A stretch of DNA of 33,175 nt from Bacteroidota bacterium (GCA_029558535.1 JAKQEK010000371.1:1-33175); one strand, 5' to 3'; shown: positions 6,403 to 13,249, numbered from the stretch's first letter. Numbers and translations: made by a program. Notes: generated from the sequence alone by a model not told the origin.

Positions 6403-6496
6403 CTATCACAGTCAAGGCCCAAATCATCAGGCCAAACTCAGGATCCACAGCATATGCTTCTGCAATATGCTTCTGTTGAATTTTTTCAAAAATCAT
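6362..6496 (-). CDS. Small 44-aa protein
   Basis: ATG-to-TAA frame MIFEKIQQKHIAEAYAVDP, then FGLMIWALTVIDDLKKN. It may form a short helical pair, with no clear membrane anchor. It overlaps the next gene (6235-6402). A nearby in-frame ATG 8 bases further upstream belongs to another frame. Function unknown. Confidence 0.55.
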   Translation of the reverse strand: MIFEKIQQKHIAEAYAVDPEFGLMIWALTVIDDLKKNKTWKRNQ

Positions 6497-6514
6497 AAAT
6501 CATAATTTTGTTTT

Positions 6515-6636
6515 TCAAAAAAGTTGCCCCAAAGCTTTTTTAACCCAAAATAAATCTTCGGGCTTGCTTTTGAGGTTTAATGAGATAGACTCTCCATATA
6601 TTTCCCCTCAATTATTATATACTTTGATGTATCCAT
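6515..6636 (-). pseudogene. Small gene with a -1 frameshift at a G run
   Basis: The frame starting at ATG 6636 (MDTSKYIIIEG) meets TAA after 19 codons. A frame shifted by one continues as coding-like sequence (EIYGESISLNLKSKPEDLFW...) to TGA at 6515. The switch falls at GGGG (about 6604-6607); a fifth G would give one 40-residue protein. A promoter directly upstream (6653-6683) suggests it is or was expressed. A homopolymer sequencing error is possible. Confidence 0.45.
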
Positions 6637-6652
6637 TAGTTGACTATTTAAA

Positions 6653-6683
6653 CCAAGATACAAAAAACTATCCGTTTATGCAA
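6653..6683 (-). promoter_or_regulatory. Promoter overlapping the helicase terminator
   Basis: Minus strand TTG (6683-6681), 20 bases, TATCTTGG (6660-6653), one mismatch from the -7 consensus. The -33 TTG lies in the loop of the terminator hairpin at 6669-6710, so the end of one unit and the start of the next share bases. Confidence 0.5.
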
Positions 6684-6710
6684 GTTTTTTTTAACCTGAT
6701 AAACGGATAG
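6669..6710 (-). terminator. Helicase gene terminator
   Basis: Perfect 12-bp arms CTATCCGTTTAT (6669-6680) and ATAAACGGATAG (6699-6710), with a T run after the stem on the minus strand. It lies 18 bases past the helicase stop. Confidence 0.8.
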
Positions 6711-6727
6711 CATTAAAAACCATTATG

Positions 6728-8482
6728 TTATTCTTTAATCCCCAAAAGGGAATTGAATTTGTCAACTTCCTCTTGAGAAACCGTTGTTGCGCCTTCAATG
6801 AAGGTAGACCTCCCAACAGAAATAATATCTCCGAAGAAATATTTTTCTTCCTTTGTAAGGCTTTTGAAAGATTTGTCTATATACCCAACCTCTTCCAAAT
6901 ATCCATCTTTCACAAGCCTGTCGCGGTTAGCCATATACAATGCGCATTTTACTGCGCCGTCGCTATATGTCGTATCTTGGCAATCCTCGTCAATTTTCTG
7001 GAATGCCCTCATAAGCTTAGTGAGGTTTCTTCTGAAAATTTTTATTTCTTCCATTTTTTCCTTGAACAATTCATAATCCAAAGAAGAAACCTTATAACCA
7101 TATTCCATTATAATATTTTCAATGGCCTTAAGCCATATCATGAAATCGGAATAATTAACTTCTTTATAATTTTTAAAATAAGCGGCCGGCGTTTCCCTGA
7201 AAGGATGCCCAATATACTGTATTGCTTGAATCTTTCGCATGGTGTTTTCAACACCAAGCGTTTGCCCGGCATTGAGCATTATCCCGCCTCTAACGCCTGC
7301 GCCCTTGCTTATGACGTTATTGCCATACCCGGTTAGTTTATTATCCCGGATAACCAACAATTTTTCAAGCGTTTTCTTTGCCTGCATTATGTTTTTAATG
7401 TCAGGCTTATTCAAAAGCTCAGCTTTTTCCATATCAATATCATATGCAAAAAACTGCAACATAATATCTTCCAGCGGGATAAGCTGAATTTCTGCCGCAG
7501 GCATTTTATCCCTATGCTCAAATTGCTGCCCCTCAGCAGGGGTTTGGAAAATAACCCCCTCGCAATCTCGGCCAACCCTGCCAAACCATTGTGTCATTTC
7601 TGCCTGAGACAGCTTATATCTGCAAAGGGTTGCAATGCCCCTTTTGTCCTCAATGCGCTTGCCCCAACCGTTAAAATAGCCATGAGAAAGCATAGGGATA
7701 GTTATCCCGCTCTGAAGTACATTAGTTGCCACATAAATCGCCGACCCCTTATAGTTCATAGCCTCATCCTGATCTTCGTTTTCCATTTCTGCATGGAAAG
7801 GGAAAATTTCTACTCCGTCCTCTTCTTTGAGGAAAAAAGACAAATCTTTTATTGCCTTGTCAATTTCACCTTTCCCTTCAACGCCAACCAAAGCCCTTCC
7901 TCCTCCTTTTGCTGCATCCGCAATTGCTTGAAGCGGGTTTGAAACCGTTTCATATTGCAATTGAAACTTTCTTTCGCTTTCAGGCAATGTAATTACCTGA
8001 GTGGAAAACTCTGAATAATCATCGGCATATTTCCCGCAATCCATTGTAGCAGAAAGAATAACCAATTTCATTCCATCGGTTATCCACTGCTTTGCGAGAT
8101 AGAGCGCAGCTTCAGTGATTGCGCCTTGTTCATGTACTTCATCTATACATAGTATAGCTTCATGGGATTTTTGCCCCATTTTACGGGCGATATAACTACC
8201 TTCCGTAGCATATGTTACCTTTCGCCCGTAAACGTCGCCCCTGCCTGTCATATATCCTGCTTCGCCCTCTCTCTTAAAGACAAGCTTTGTTGATCCAACA
8301 GCCGCGCGCCTTGCCATTATGATGCGGGGGACAAGGCAATAAACTTTTTTGCCCGATACCTCTGCCGCCCATGCAGGAACCGACATTGTTTTTCCACTGG
8401 AAGTAGGCGTAGAAATAATAGTAACTTGGTTATTTTTCAGCGAAGCAATAACTTCGCTTTTAATTTTTTCGATTTTAAACAT
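6728..8482 (-). CDS. DEAH-box superfamily 2 RNA/DNA helicase
   Basis: A 584-residue NTP-driven helicase of the DEAH/HrpA-HrpB type. Motif I TPTSSGKT is at residues 25-32, motif II DEVH at 114-117, motif III SAT at 144-146 and motif VI QWFGRVGR at 298-305; VATNVLQSG near 251-259 fits motif V. About 270 residues follow the motor, with no recognised accessory domain. The usual HrpB is longer. The start ATG lies in the context CCATTATG that several neighbouring genes share. A strong terminator follows. In a phage-like element it might remodel RNA, for example in tRNA repair or transcript turnover; the substrate is inference. Confidence 0.92.
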   Translation of the reverse strand: MFKIEKIKSEVIASLKNNQVTIISTPTSSGKTMSVPAWAAEVSGKKVYCLVPRIIMARRAAVGSTKLVFKREGEAGYMTGRGDVYGRKVTYATEGSYIARKMGQKSHEAILCIDEVHEQGAITEAALYLAKQWITDGMKLVILSATMDCGKYADDYSEFSTQVITLPESERKFQLQYETVSNPLQAIADAAKGGGRALVGVEGKGEIDKAIKDLSFFLKEEDGVEIFPFHAEMENEDQDEAMNYKGSAIYVATNVLQSGITIPMLSHGYFNGWGKRIEDKRGIATLCRYKLSQAEMTQWFGRVGRDCEGVIFQTPAEGQQFEHRDKMPAAEIQLIPLEDIMLQFFAYDIDMEKAELLNKPDIKNIMQAKKTLEKLLVIRDNKLTGYGNNVISKGAGVRGGIMLNAGQTLGVENTMRKIQAIQYIGHPFRETPAAYFKNYKEVNYSDFMIWLKAIENIIMEYGYKVSSLDYELFKEKMEEIKIFRRNLTKLMRAFQKIDEDCQDTTYSDGAVKCALYMANRDRLVKDGYLEEVGYIDKSFKSLTKEEKYFFGDIISVGRSTFIEGATTVSQEEVDKFNSLLGIKE

Positions 8483-8499
8483 AATGGCTTTGATTTTTT

Positions 8500-8814
8500 T
8501 TAGAGGTAAAATAATATACCGCCAATAATAATGGCAGTTAAAGTAAACATAGATATTATATAATCCGCCGTTGCGGATATTTTTTTATATTCCTTCAACT
8601 TCATACAAACCCAAAGGACAAAAAATGCCCAAAATTGGGCCGAAAAAAATATCCCCACGTATAACCATACGTGATAAAAAAAATGGATGGCTAAAAACAA
8701 TTGAGGATGCCTTTTTTCTTCGTTCCACTTTTTCACTTTGCTTTTATTGGCTATTGAAAAGATTTCAACGCCAAGAAAAAATAACCCTATCATAAAAAAA
8801 ATTAACCATTCCAT
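8500..8814 (-). CDS. Small inner-membrane protein, about 3 TM segments
   Basis: 104 residues with hydrophobic segments at about 4-20 (IFFMIGLFFLGVEIF), 42-68 (FLAIHFFYHVWLYVGIFF and the following stretch) and 84-103 (IISMFTLTAIIIGGILF). No recognised family. Its ATG overlaps the end of another small membrane gene (8802-8975) by 13 bases, and it precedes the helicase by 17 bases, so all three may be in one unit. Confidence 0.75.
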   Translation of the reverse strand: MEWLIFFMIGLFFLGVEIFSIANKSKVKKWNEEKRHPQLFLAIHFFYHVWLYVGIFFSAQFWAFFVLWVCMKLKEYKKISATADYIISMFTLTAIIIGGILFYL

Positions 8815-8975
8815 TTTTTAATTTTTTTCTTTTTAAATAATACAATACACATCCCGATCCCCGACAACAAAATCATCGGGTATTTTAAATATTCCATATC
8901 GAACCACATATAGAATAAATTCAACATCAGTGCGGCAATCGCCGATATTGTTGCGATATGATCTTGTTTTTCCAT
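8802..8975 (-). CDS. Small 57-aa membrane protein
   Basis: Clean ATG-to-TAA frame, MEKQDHIATISAIAALMLNL at the start. Two hydrophobic segments (ISAIAALMLNLFYMW and PMILLSGIGMCIVLF) are joined by a short acidic loop, and the C-terminus is Lys-rich, a positive-inside hairpin. It starts directly after the TGA of 8976-9194 and overlaps 8500-8814. A partner role with the next membrane protein is plausible but unproven. Confidence 0.7.
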   Translation of the reverse strand: MEKQDHIATISAIAALMLNLFYMWFDMEYLKYPMILLSGIGMCIVLFKKKKIKKWNG

Positions 8976-9194
8976 TCATCTGAATTTTTCAATCGTTCTG
9001 ATATTTTTCCCGCCTTGCCAGATTGAAAGGCTGTCGAAGTCATTATGATGGGTATAGGCGTAGGCCTCTTTCTCGTTTTCCCCAACATATTCTATATAGG
9101 TAATATAATTACCTACATGACCTAGTGTACCCAAAAAAACAACGTAAATAGTCGGAATATGATCCCGATCTTTTGAAATTACTGTTCCTATCAT
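8976..9194 (-). CDS. 72-aa stand-alone paralog of a FISUMP protein's C-terminus
   Basis: From about residue 10 it aligns over its length with the last 65 residues of the protein at 9297-9854: RDHIPTIYVVFLG against RDHIPATYVVFFG, NYITYIEYVGENEKEAY against NYVTSIAYAGNDKDKAY, and FDSLSIWQGG against IDSISVWENG. The two genes are adjacent, so this is a local duplication, here without the FISUMP part. Likely a small beta-rich domain. It starts at the ATG of the CCATTATG context. Confidence 0.75.
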   Translation of the reverse strand: MIGTVISKDRDHIPTIYVVFLGTLGHVGNYITYIEYVGENEKEAYAYTHHNDFDSLSIWQGGKNIRTIEKFR

Positions 9195-9200
9195 AATGGT

Positions 9201-9284
9201 TTAATCTTCAAATATTAAGTTTTTAAAATTCCCCTCTGCTTCTCTATATAAAAATCCGTTTTTCCAATGGTTCGCTTTGCCCAC
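9201..9284 (-). CDS. Possible 27-aa ORF with GTG start
   Basis: Coding-like frame GKANHWKNGFLYREAEG... between two genes. The only usable start is GTG. Upstream in the same frame are two stops (TGA TAG) that end the 9297-9854 gene within a tandem repeat of GATAGAAAAGT, so this could be a piece of that gene's former C-terminus. Function unknown. Confidence 0.35.
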   Translation of the reverse strand: MGKANHWKNGFLYREAEGNFKNLIFED

Positions 9285-9296
9285 TAGACTTTTCTA

Positions 9297-9854
9297 TCAC
9301 TTTTCTATCACCTCTATCACCCTGACTTCAGACCCATTCTCCCACACTGAAATAGAATCAATATCAGGGTGGTTGAAAAAAGAATAAGCCTTATCTTTAT
9401 CATTGCCCGCATACGCAATGCTGGTAACGTAATTATCGTCAAAATCAAACATTCCAAAAAAAACAACGTAAGTAGCCGGAATATGATCCCGAACATACCT
9501 AAGCGGATAAAAAATGTCGTCATAGAATGGCTCTTGCTTGAAAGAGCCTCCTTTTATATATATTCCTGTTTTTTCTGTCCCTTCAATCCCCTGCGCCCAA
9601 AAATAGGGCGATGACGACCAATAGTAAGACCTTCCAACATGATCTGCATTTTTGTTCAGATCATATTTACACCCATTCCACCCAATTTCTAATTTTCCTA
9701 TATTTACGCTGCCCCAATCTTCTAACGTAGGGATACGCCATCCCTCTGGGCAATTGGCCTTTGCCTCCTCCCAATTCAAATATATCCTTCCATCAACTCC
9801 AACTCTAACGTCCTCTGCCATCCATTCCCTGCCGTTTGATATTACCGTCCTCAT
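9297..9854 (-). CDS. FISUMP-domain (Fib_succ_major) protein
   Basis: 185 residues in two parts. Residues about 5-120 carry the FISUMP hallmarks: NGREWMAEDV, IYLNWEEAKANCPEGWRIPT, LEDWG, YYWSSSPYFW and PLRYVRD. The domain is typical of Bacteroidota and Fibrobacter surface proteins, but no signal peptide or lipobox is present here. The last 65 residues are a second domain repeated alone in the next gene (8976-9194). Promoter at 9882-9912. It could bind carbohydrate or protein ligands; that is inference from the fold's C-type-lectin-like look. Confidence 0.8.
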   Translation of the reverse strand: MRTVISNGREWMAEDVRVGVDGRIYLNWEEAKANCPEGWRIPTLEDWGSVNIGKLEIGWNGCKYDLNKNADHVGRSYYWSSSPYFWAQGIEGTEKTGIYIKGGSFKQEPFYDDIFYPLRYVRDHIPATYVVFFGMFDFDDNYVTSIAYAGNDKDKAYSFFNHPDIDSISVWENGSEVRVIEVIEK

Positions 9855-9881
9855 AACATAATGGTTTTAATGAATAATAAA

Positions 9882-9912
9882 GCAATTTACAGGTTTTTTA
9901 TGCGAAAGTCAA
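9882..9912 (-). promoter_or_regulatory. Promoter of the FISUMP gene
   Basis: Minus strand TTG (9912-9910), 20 bases, TAAATTGC (9889-9882). The same -7 variant with the same spacing occurs upstream of the GNAT gene (10622-10652). Both are followed by the leader ending CCATTATGTTATGA. Confidence 0.65.
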
Positions 9913-10029
9913 CCCCTGTCATGAAATTTTTTATAAAAACACCTATATTTTTTAATATGCCTATAGGCGCAAACTTTTAAAAAACTGTCCGCCTTCTATT
10001 TGAATATCAGGCAGTCATAAGAGTTTGAA

Positions 10030-10093
10030 TGAAAACTTTAACATATGTTAAAATATCACATCATAATGTTTTTAACATAAAAAAGCCCCGCTT
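10030..10093. repeat. 64-bp direct repeat, copy A
   Basis: Identical over 64 bases to 10773-10836. It contains the TTTAAC/GTTAAA palindrome (10037-10052) and runs into the arm of the following terminator. Position: between the GNAT terminator and the FISUMP promoter. Confidence 0.9.
10037..10052. promoter_or_regulatory. Dyad TTTAAC-N4-GTTAAA, copy 4
   Basis: TTTAACATATGTTAAA, a perfect palindrome inside repeat copy A, about 125 bases upstream of the FISUMP promoter. Confidence 0.6.
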
Positions 10094-10109
10094 TATTCAA
10101 ACGGGGCTT
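10083..10109 (-). terminator. Terminator of the GNAT gene
   Basis: AAGCCCCG (10083-10090) pairs with CGGGGCTT (10102-10109). A T run follows on the minus strand. The stem starts within the GNAT stop codon. Confidence 0.85.
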
Positions 10110-10593
10110 ATCCCTTTAAATATTTGGCGTTCCATTCGTCTATTTTGTTCCAATCCCAATCTGAGGGCCAAAAATCCACTCTATCTTTAACCTCATATCC
10201 TTTCTTTTTAAGATATGGGCGAAGATAAAGGAATCCATCTGGAGTGAACCCTGTTAGCCTCATTTTATCCGGACAGAGGCTTTCCAAAAGATCGAAAGTT
10301 TTTTTTCCTAACCCTTTCTTTATATGCTTAGGATGAACATTAATGTAAGATAAAGCCCAATGCTTTTGATTATATCCATATAAACCAACAAAACCTATGG
10401 ACATAATTTCATCTCTCTGATGGAATCCTGCTAAATAGAAATCGGTTAGGTTGAAAAAATTGGAATTGAAATGAGGAAAATTTTCTTTTGAAATAGACGG
10501 GTTGATATATGTTTTGAACTTATGATGTTGAAACAATTGAAAATAAACCGCCTGATTTCTTTCTGTGATGATATATTGTTCCATATTTTTCAT
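10108..10593 (-). CDS. GNAT-family N-acetyltransferase
   Basis: 161 residues. The GNAT motif A is visible at about 83-104: YINVHPKHIKKGLGKK, with the R/Q-x-x-G-x-G/A-like KKGLGK pyrophosphate loop for acetyl-CoA, preceded by the beta strand IGFVGLYGY. The C-terminal part (FLYLRPYLKKKGYEVKDR) fits the last GNAT strands. The substrate is unknown. The gene sits in a self-contained cassette with its own promoter (10622-10652) and terminator. Start at ATG 10593, with a second ATG three codons in. Confidence 0.8.
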   Translation of the reverse strand: MKNMEQYIITERNQAVYFQLFQHHKFKTYINPSISKENFPHFNSNFFNLTDFYLAGFHQRDEIMSIGFVGLYGYNQKHWALSYINVHPKHIKKGLGKKTFDLLESLCPDKMRLTGFTPDGFLYLRPYLKKKGYEVKDRVDFWPSDWDWNKIDEWNAKYLKG

Positions 10594-10621
10594 AACATAA
10601 TGGTTTTTTATGAATAGTGAA

Positions 10622-10652
10622 GCAATTTACAGGACTTTCAAATAAAAATCAA
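10622..10652 (-). promoter_or_regulatory. Promoter of the GNAT gene
   Basis: Minus strand TTG (10652-10650), 20 bases, TAAATTGC (10629-10622). The leader down to the start codon is nearly the same as that of the FISUMP gene. Confidence 0.65.
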
Positions 10653-10772
10653 TACCTCAAGGCAATTATTATTTAATAACCTTATTATAGTTTTTAACTA
10701 AGGCATATAGGCAAGAAAAAAATTTTTACCCTTCTTTATTAATTGATAAACAAAGAGTTGTAGAAAGCAGAT

Positions 10773-10836
10773 TGAAAACTTTAACATATGTTAAAATATC
10801 ACATCATAATGTTTTTAACATAAAAAAGCCCCGCTT
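10773..10836. repeat. 64-bp direct repeat, copy B
   Basis: Identical to 10030-10093. It includes dyad copy 5 at 10780-10795 and the first arm of the terminator at 10826-10852. Confidence 0.9.
10780..10795. promoter_or_regulatory. Dyad TTTAAC-N4-GTTAAA, copy 5
   Basis: TTTAACATATGTTAAA, palindrome within repeat copy B, about 130 bases upstream of the GNAT promoter. Confidence 0.6.
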
Positions 10837-10852
10837 GAATAAAGCGGGGCTT
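10826..10852 (-). terminator. Terminator downstream of the HAD gene
   Basis: AAGCCCCGCTT (10826-10836) pairs with AAGCGGGGCTT (10842-10852) in an 11-bp perfect stem, followed by a T run on the minus strand. Confidence 0.85.
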
Positions 10853-10858
10853 ACCCCT

Positions 10859-10954
10859 TTATTTGCCTTCTAGCCGTAAGAACTTCCGTCGGGACTTACT
10901 AAGCCAAACCCCAAAGACAGTCGTTGCCACATGTGCTATTACTGGCTCTAAGGC
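10859..10954 (-). other. Coding-like fragment without a clear start
   Basis: A minus-strand frame of 31 codons, ending KFLRLEGK-stop 7 bases before the terminator. It has a hydrophobic stretch (VIAHVATTVFGVWL) followed by a basic tail, like a small membrane peptide. There is no ATG; GTG at 10930 would give 23 residues. The stretch 10862-11007 holds nothing else convincing. Confidence 0.3.
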
Positions 10955-11007
10955 CTATAGCCGTTTAAAGGGGGCGCAGCGGATTATTCCGCTACAAATA
11001 ATTGTTT

Positions 11008-11667
11008 TTATTTCTGCATGGAAAAATACTTTATTCTCTTCCCATCCCAATGATAGGTGTTTATCCCAAATGCCCAAGCAGATTCAAGATATTCCTTCTC
11101 ATTGTCCACAAAAAAAACGATATCATGTTTTTTTAAAATTTCTATTAATTGTATCAATTTCTTCTTCTTTCCCTTCATGGAAAAAATGCCCGCAGGCAAT
11201 GGCAAGCCTTTTTTTTCAAACCACGCTTCTGTAATACCGGGGTTCGCACTACAGATGTATGTTTTGTTGCGCTGGACACACAGCCTATATAGTTCTCTAA
11301 AAGAGTTTTTTGTCACAACCCCGTCAAAATCCAAGACTATAACGGTTTTTAGCCCACTGTAGAATTCCACAGTAGGAAAAAAACTTATCCTTTTGTTTTT
11401 TACAATTTCGTCGCAATTTTTTATAAAATGGCGGCTGAAATTGTATATTCGCCTCATCCTGTTTGTCATTATCTCCATATATTCTTCTAATGACAAATCG
11501 AGGGCGTTTAATATCTTGTATATGTCAACTTTTCTTCTTACGAATATCTCTGTGAAGATATGTTTCAGGTGGATAGACTCGTGCCTGACCAACAATACCT
11601 TGCAAAGGCCATGTTCTTCTGCAACTGGGGGTATGCCGGTCAAATATTTTTTTTCGTCCATAAACAC
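11008..11667 (-). CDS. HAD-superfamily phosphatase-like protein
   Basis: 219 residues. The HAD motifs lie in the C-terminal half: motif I VLDFDGVVT (Asp113, Asp115), motif II ICSANPG near 138, a Lys-rich motif III region (MKGKKKK) and motif IV FFVDNEKE near 186. The N-terminal ~100 residues are a helical part I do not recognise. It may be a polynucleotide or small-molecule phosphatase. A PNK-type kinase lacking its own phosphatase domain is encoded 1 kb upstream, which makes a 3'-phosphatase role an attractive guess only. Start either Met1 or Met3. Confidence 0.8.
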   Translation of the reverse strand: MFMDEKKYLTGIPPVAEEHGLCKVLLVRHESIHLKHIFTEIFVRRKVDIYKILNALDLSLEEYMEIMTNRMRRIYNFSRHFIKNCDEIVKNKRISFFPTVEFYSGLKTVIVLDFDGVVTKNSFRELYRLCVQRNKTYICSANPGITEAWFEKKGLPLPAGIFSMKGKKKKLIQLIEILKKHDIVFFVDNEKEYLESAWAFGINTYHWDGKRIKYFSMQK

Positions 11668-11683
11668 ATATCAGTGATTTTCC

Positions 11684-11915
11684 CTAATTATCGTTTGGTG
11701 GCTTTATGCCAACCACGTTGCCTTCCTCCATGCTAATTAAAAATTCAAAAAAGGCTTGTATTTTACTGTCATCATAAAACGGGTCATTTTATTTTTAATG
11801 CAAGCTCAGGCATTATGTTGTGCAATGCCAGAAAATGTGCCTGCCCAAGCCTCAAGCAGGGGTTTTCCATACTCAGGGTTACGCTCAATTTTATGAGCGT
11901 ATCTATTATATTCAT
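11684..11915 (-). pseudogene. Small gene broken by frameshifts and an in-frame TGA
   Basis: ATG 11915 opens a 43-codon frame ending in TGA at 11784, but two other frames look far more protein-like. One holds EYNRYAHKIERNPEYGKPLL and EAWAGTFSGIAQHNA before TGA. The other holds DPFYDDSKIQAFFEFLISME to TAG at 11684. Adding one G after the start ATG and one A in the A run near 11786 would join these into one protein of about 75 residues with a single internal TGA. It lies 4 bases after 11920-12537. Confidence 0.45.
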
Positions 11916-11919
11916 AAAA

Positions 11920-12537
11920 TCACCTATTATGTATATATATTAGGCGTTCGTTTGAATACAATATCTCGCGCCCCCCATAGCCTGCATTGGCTAATTCTTC
12001 TTCGTCAGTGGGCTTTTTTACTTCAATAGCTTCGCCACCACTATCTCTTCGGCACGAACGCCCACCTCTATTTGAGGGAAGGGCAGACCGTTTCAGTACT
12101 ATAACATCTTCGTTCCTGCCCCATACGAAAGGGCCATCTTCAAAGCCTATGGATTTCCCCTCCCATTGGGCTGAGGTATGGTATTCTACGATAGCCCCAT
12201 AAAGCTCTAGCTTCATGTTCATTTTCTCGTGGTTCATTGCTATTTCGAAGCTGGCTTCTTCGCCGGGCCAGCACCACTTGAATTTCCACCCCAAACAGTT
12301 CCCATCCATAGCACCTCGCCTGACGCCTTGATAGGAAACTTTGATGGTGTTGCCTGGCATGAACAACATCTGCCAATTGTTGCCGCCAACGGTCTGTTGG
12401 CTATAAAAAGGCTGTCCTTTAGCTTTGTCCATCGAAGACCCGAAAGAACACTGGTATCCTTTGAATTGCCGCTTTATATGCTTCTTAAGAAGCACATAAA
12501 GCCCCCTTTCTACTTGAAATTCGGCATCTATTTTCAT
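11920..12537 (-). CDS. Orphan 205-aa protein
   Basis: No family recognised. The N-terminal half has a central beta-rich region with many Trp (CLGWKFKWCWPGEEASFEIAM is split by strands of similar type). The C-terminal part is basic and acidic in turn (RGGRSCRRDSGGEA) and probably disordered before a final strand (REILYSNERLIYIHNR). No signal peptide. Own promoter at 12569-12599, 32 bases upstream. The stop TGA is followed in frame by the coding-like sequence described under 11684-11915. Confidence 0.75.
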   Translation of the reverse strand: MKIDAEFQVERGLYVLLKKHIKRQFKGYQCSFGSSMDKAKGQPFYSQQTVGGNNWQMLFMPGNTIKVSYQGVRRGAMDGNCLGWKFKWCWPGEEASFEIAMNHEKMNMKLELYGAIVEYHTSAQWEGKSIGFEDGPFVWGRNEDVIVLKRSALPSNRGGRSCRRDSGGEAIEVKKPTDEEELANAGYGGREILYSNERLIYIHNR

Positions 12538-12568
12538 CTTTGTTTTTTTCTTTATGATTAATAATAGT

Positions 12569-12599
12569 GCAATATATGAACATTTTTAAAAGAAAGCAA
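12569..12599 (-). promoter_or_regulatory. Promoter of the 11920-12537 gene
   Basis: Minus strand TTG (12599-12597), 20 bases, TATATTGC (12576-12569), the same TTGC-type -7 variant as at 9882 and 10622. Confidence 0.6.
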
Positions 12600-12635
12600 G
12601 TGGCAGGCAAAAGATTAATAAAATTATTTCATGCT

Positions 12636-13118
12636 TTATATAAACAATATTTCAATCCTTCCGTAGAAAACATTAATGTTTTCTTTAACATTAATGTACT
12701 TTTTATAAAATTTTTCAATAGCCTGTGCCCCAACCTGCCTCTGCCTTTCGCTGTCGCGCTGGGCGCACAGAGATGGAAATTCTGAATCGCCCATGAATAT
12801 AACCTTTACGCTCCACCCTTGCGACAACAAGCCTGTTATCGCTTCCCTAAGCCAGTACCACGCTAGGTTGGTATTATCATCCCATATATGGTTAAAACGC
12901 CCTTTTAGCGAATCTAACATGCCAGATATAAATTCTTCTCTTCTGCACATTTCGGCGTGCCCATACCATTTGTTTTTGCTGTTGTGGTTAGGCACCAGCA
13001 TTTCTCTTATATCATCTCTGTTAAACCTTACGAAATTATCTGGCATATTCGCCATAGAGTATGTAGTTTTGCCCGAAGCCGGAATTCCCACTAAAAAAAC
13101 ATACTCTTTTATTTCCAT
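12636..13118 (-). CDS. Polynucleotide kinase (T4 Pnkp kinase-domain type)
   Basis: 160 residues of an AAA_33-type kinase. The P-loop GIPASGKTT is at 11-19, RFNRDDIREML at 31-41 matches the T4 Pnkp NRDDIR substrate motif, and WDDNTNL near 75 fits the next motif. T4 Pnkp has a C-terminal HAD phosphatase domain; this protein ends after the kinase domain. The start MEIKEYVFLVG at 13118 is chosen because any longer frame would run through tRNA-Pro. The tRNA ends only 15 bases upstream, so they may be transcribed together. Role: 5'-phosphorylation of cut RNA or DNA, probably tRNA repair. Confidence 0.88.
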   Translation of the reverse strand: MEIKEYVFLVGIPASGKTTYSMANMPDNFVRFNRDDIREMLVPNHNSKNKWYGHAEMCRREEFISGMLDSLKGRFNHIWDDNTNLAWYWLREAITGLLSQGWSVKVIFMGDSEFPSLCAQRDSERQRQVGAQAIEKFYKKYINVKENINVFYGRIEILFI

Positions 13119-13132
13119 TGACCGAGAATTTG

Positions 13133-13207
13133 TATGGGAAGCAGGATTCGAACCTGCGGCCTCTTGCTCCCAAAGCAAGCGTTCTAACCTTGCTGAACTA
13201 TTCCCAT
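13133..13207 (-). tRNA. tRNA-Pro (anticodon TGG)
   Basis: Perfect cloverleaf: acceptor ATGGGAA/TTCCCAT, T8 A9, D stem GTTC/GAAC, anticodon stem CTTGC/GCAAG with loop TTTGGGA (anticodon TGG), variable AGGCC, T arm GCAGG-TTCGAAT-CCTGC, discriminator A. CCA is not encoded. Directly upstream of the polynucleotide kinase gene. Confidence 0.96.
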
Positions 13208-13249
13208 TTCTTTTAAATAAAAAACCCAAAATTTAAGCGCGGGTATTTT

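Noticed and set aside
6600..6610. GGGG-AAA as a -1 slippery site in the small gene at 6515-6636
   Set aside because: The heptamer does not follow X-XXY-YYZ, and no downstream stem-loop was evident.
6725..7336. 203-codon plus-strand ORF starting in a CCATTATG-like context
   Set aside because: It is antisense to the helicase C-terminal region, which has clear motifs; the start context is a coincidence or a relic.
11784..11790. AAA-TGA-C as an RF2-like programmed +1 frameshift site
   Set aside because: No Shine-Dalgarno-like stimulator precedes it, and the better coding frame upstream is a different one, so plain indels explain it more simply.
13119..13229. N-terminal extension of the polynucleotide kinase
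   Set aside because: The extra codons are a translation of tRNA-Pro; the P-loop protein starts naturally at 13118.
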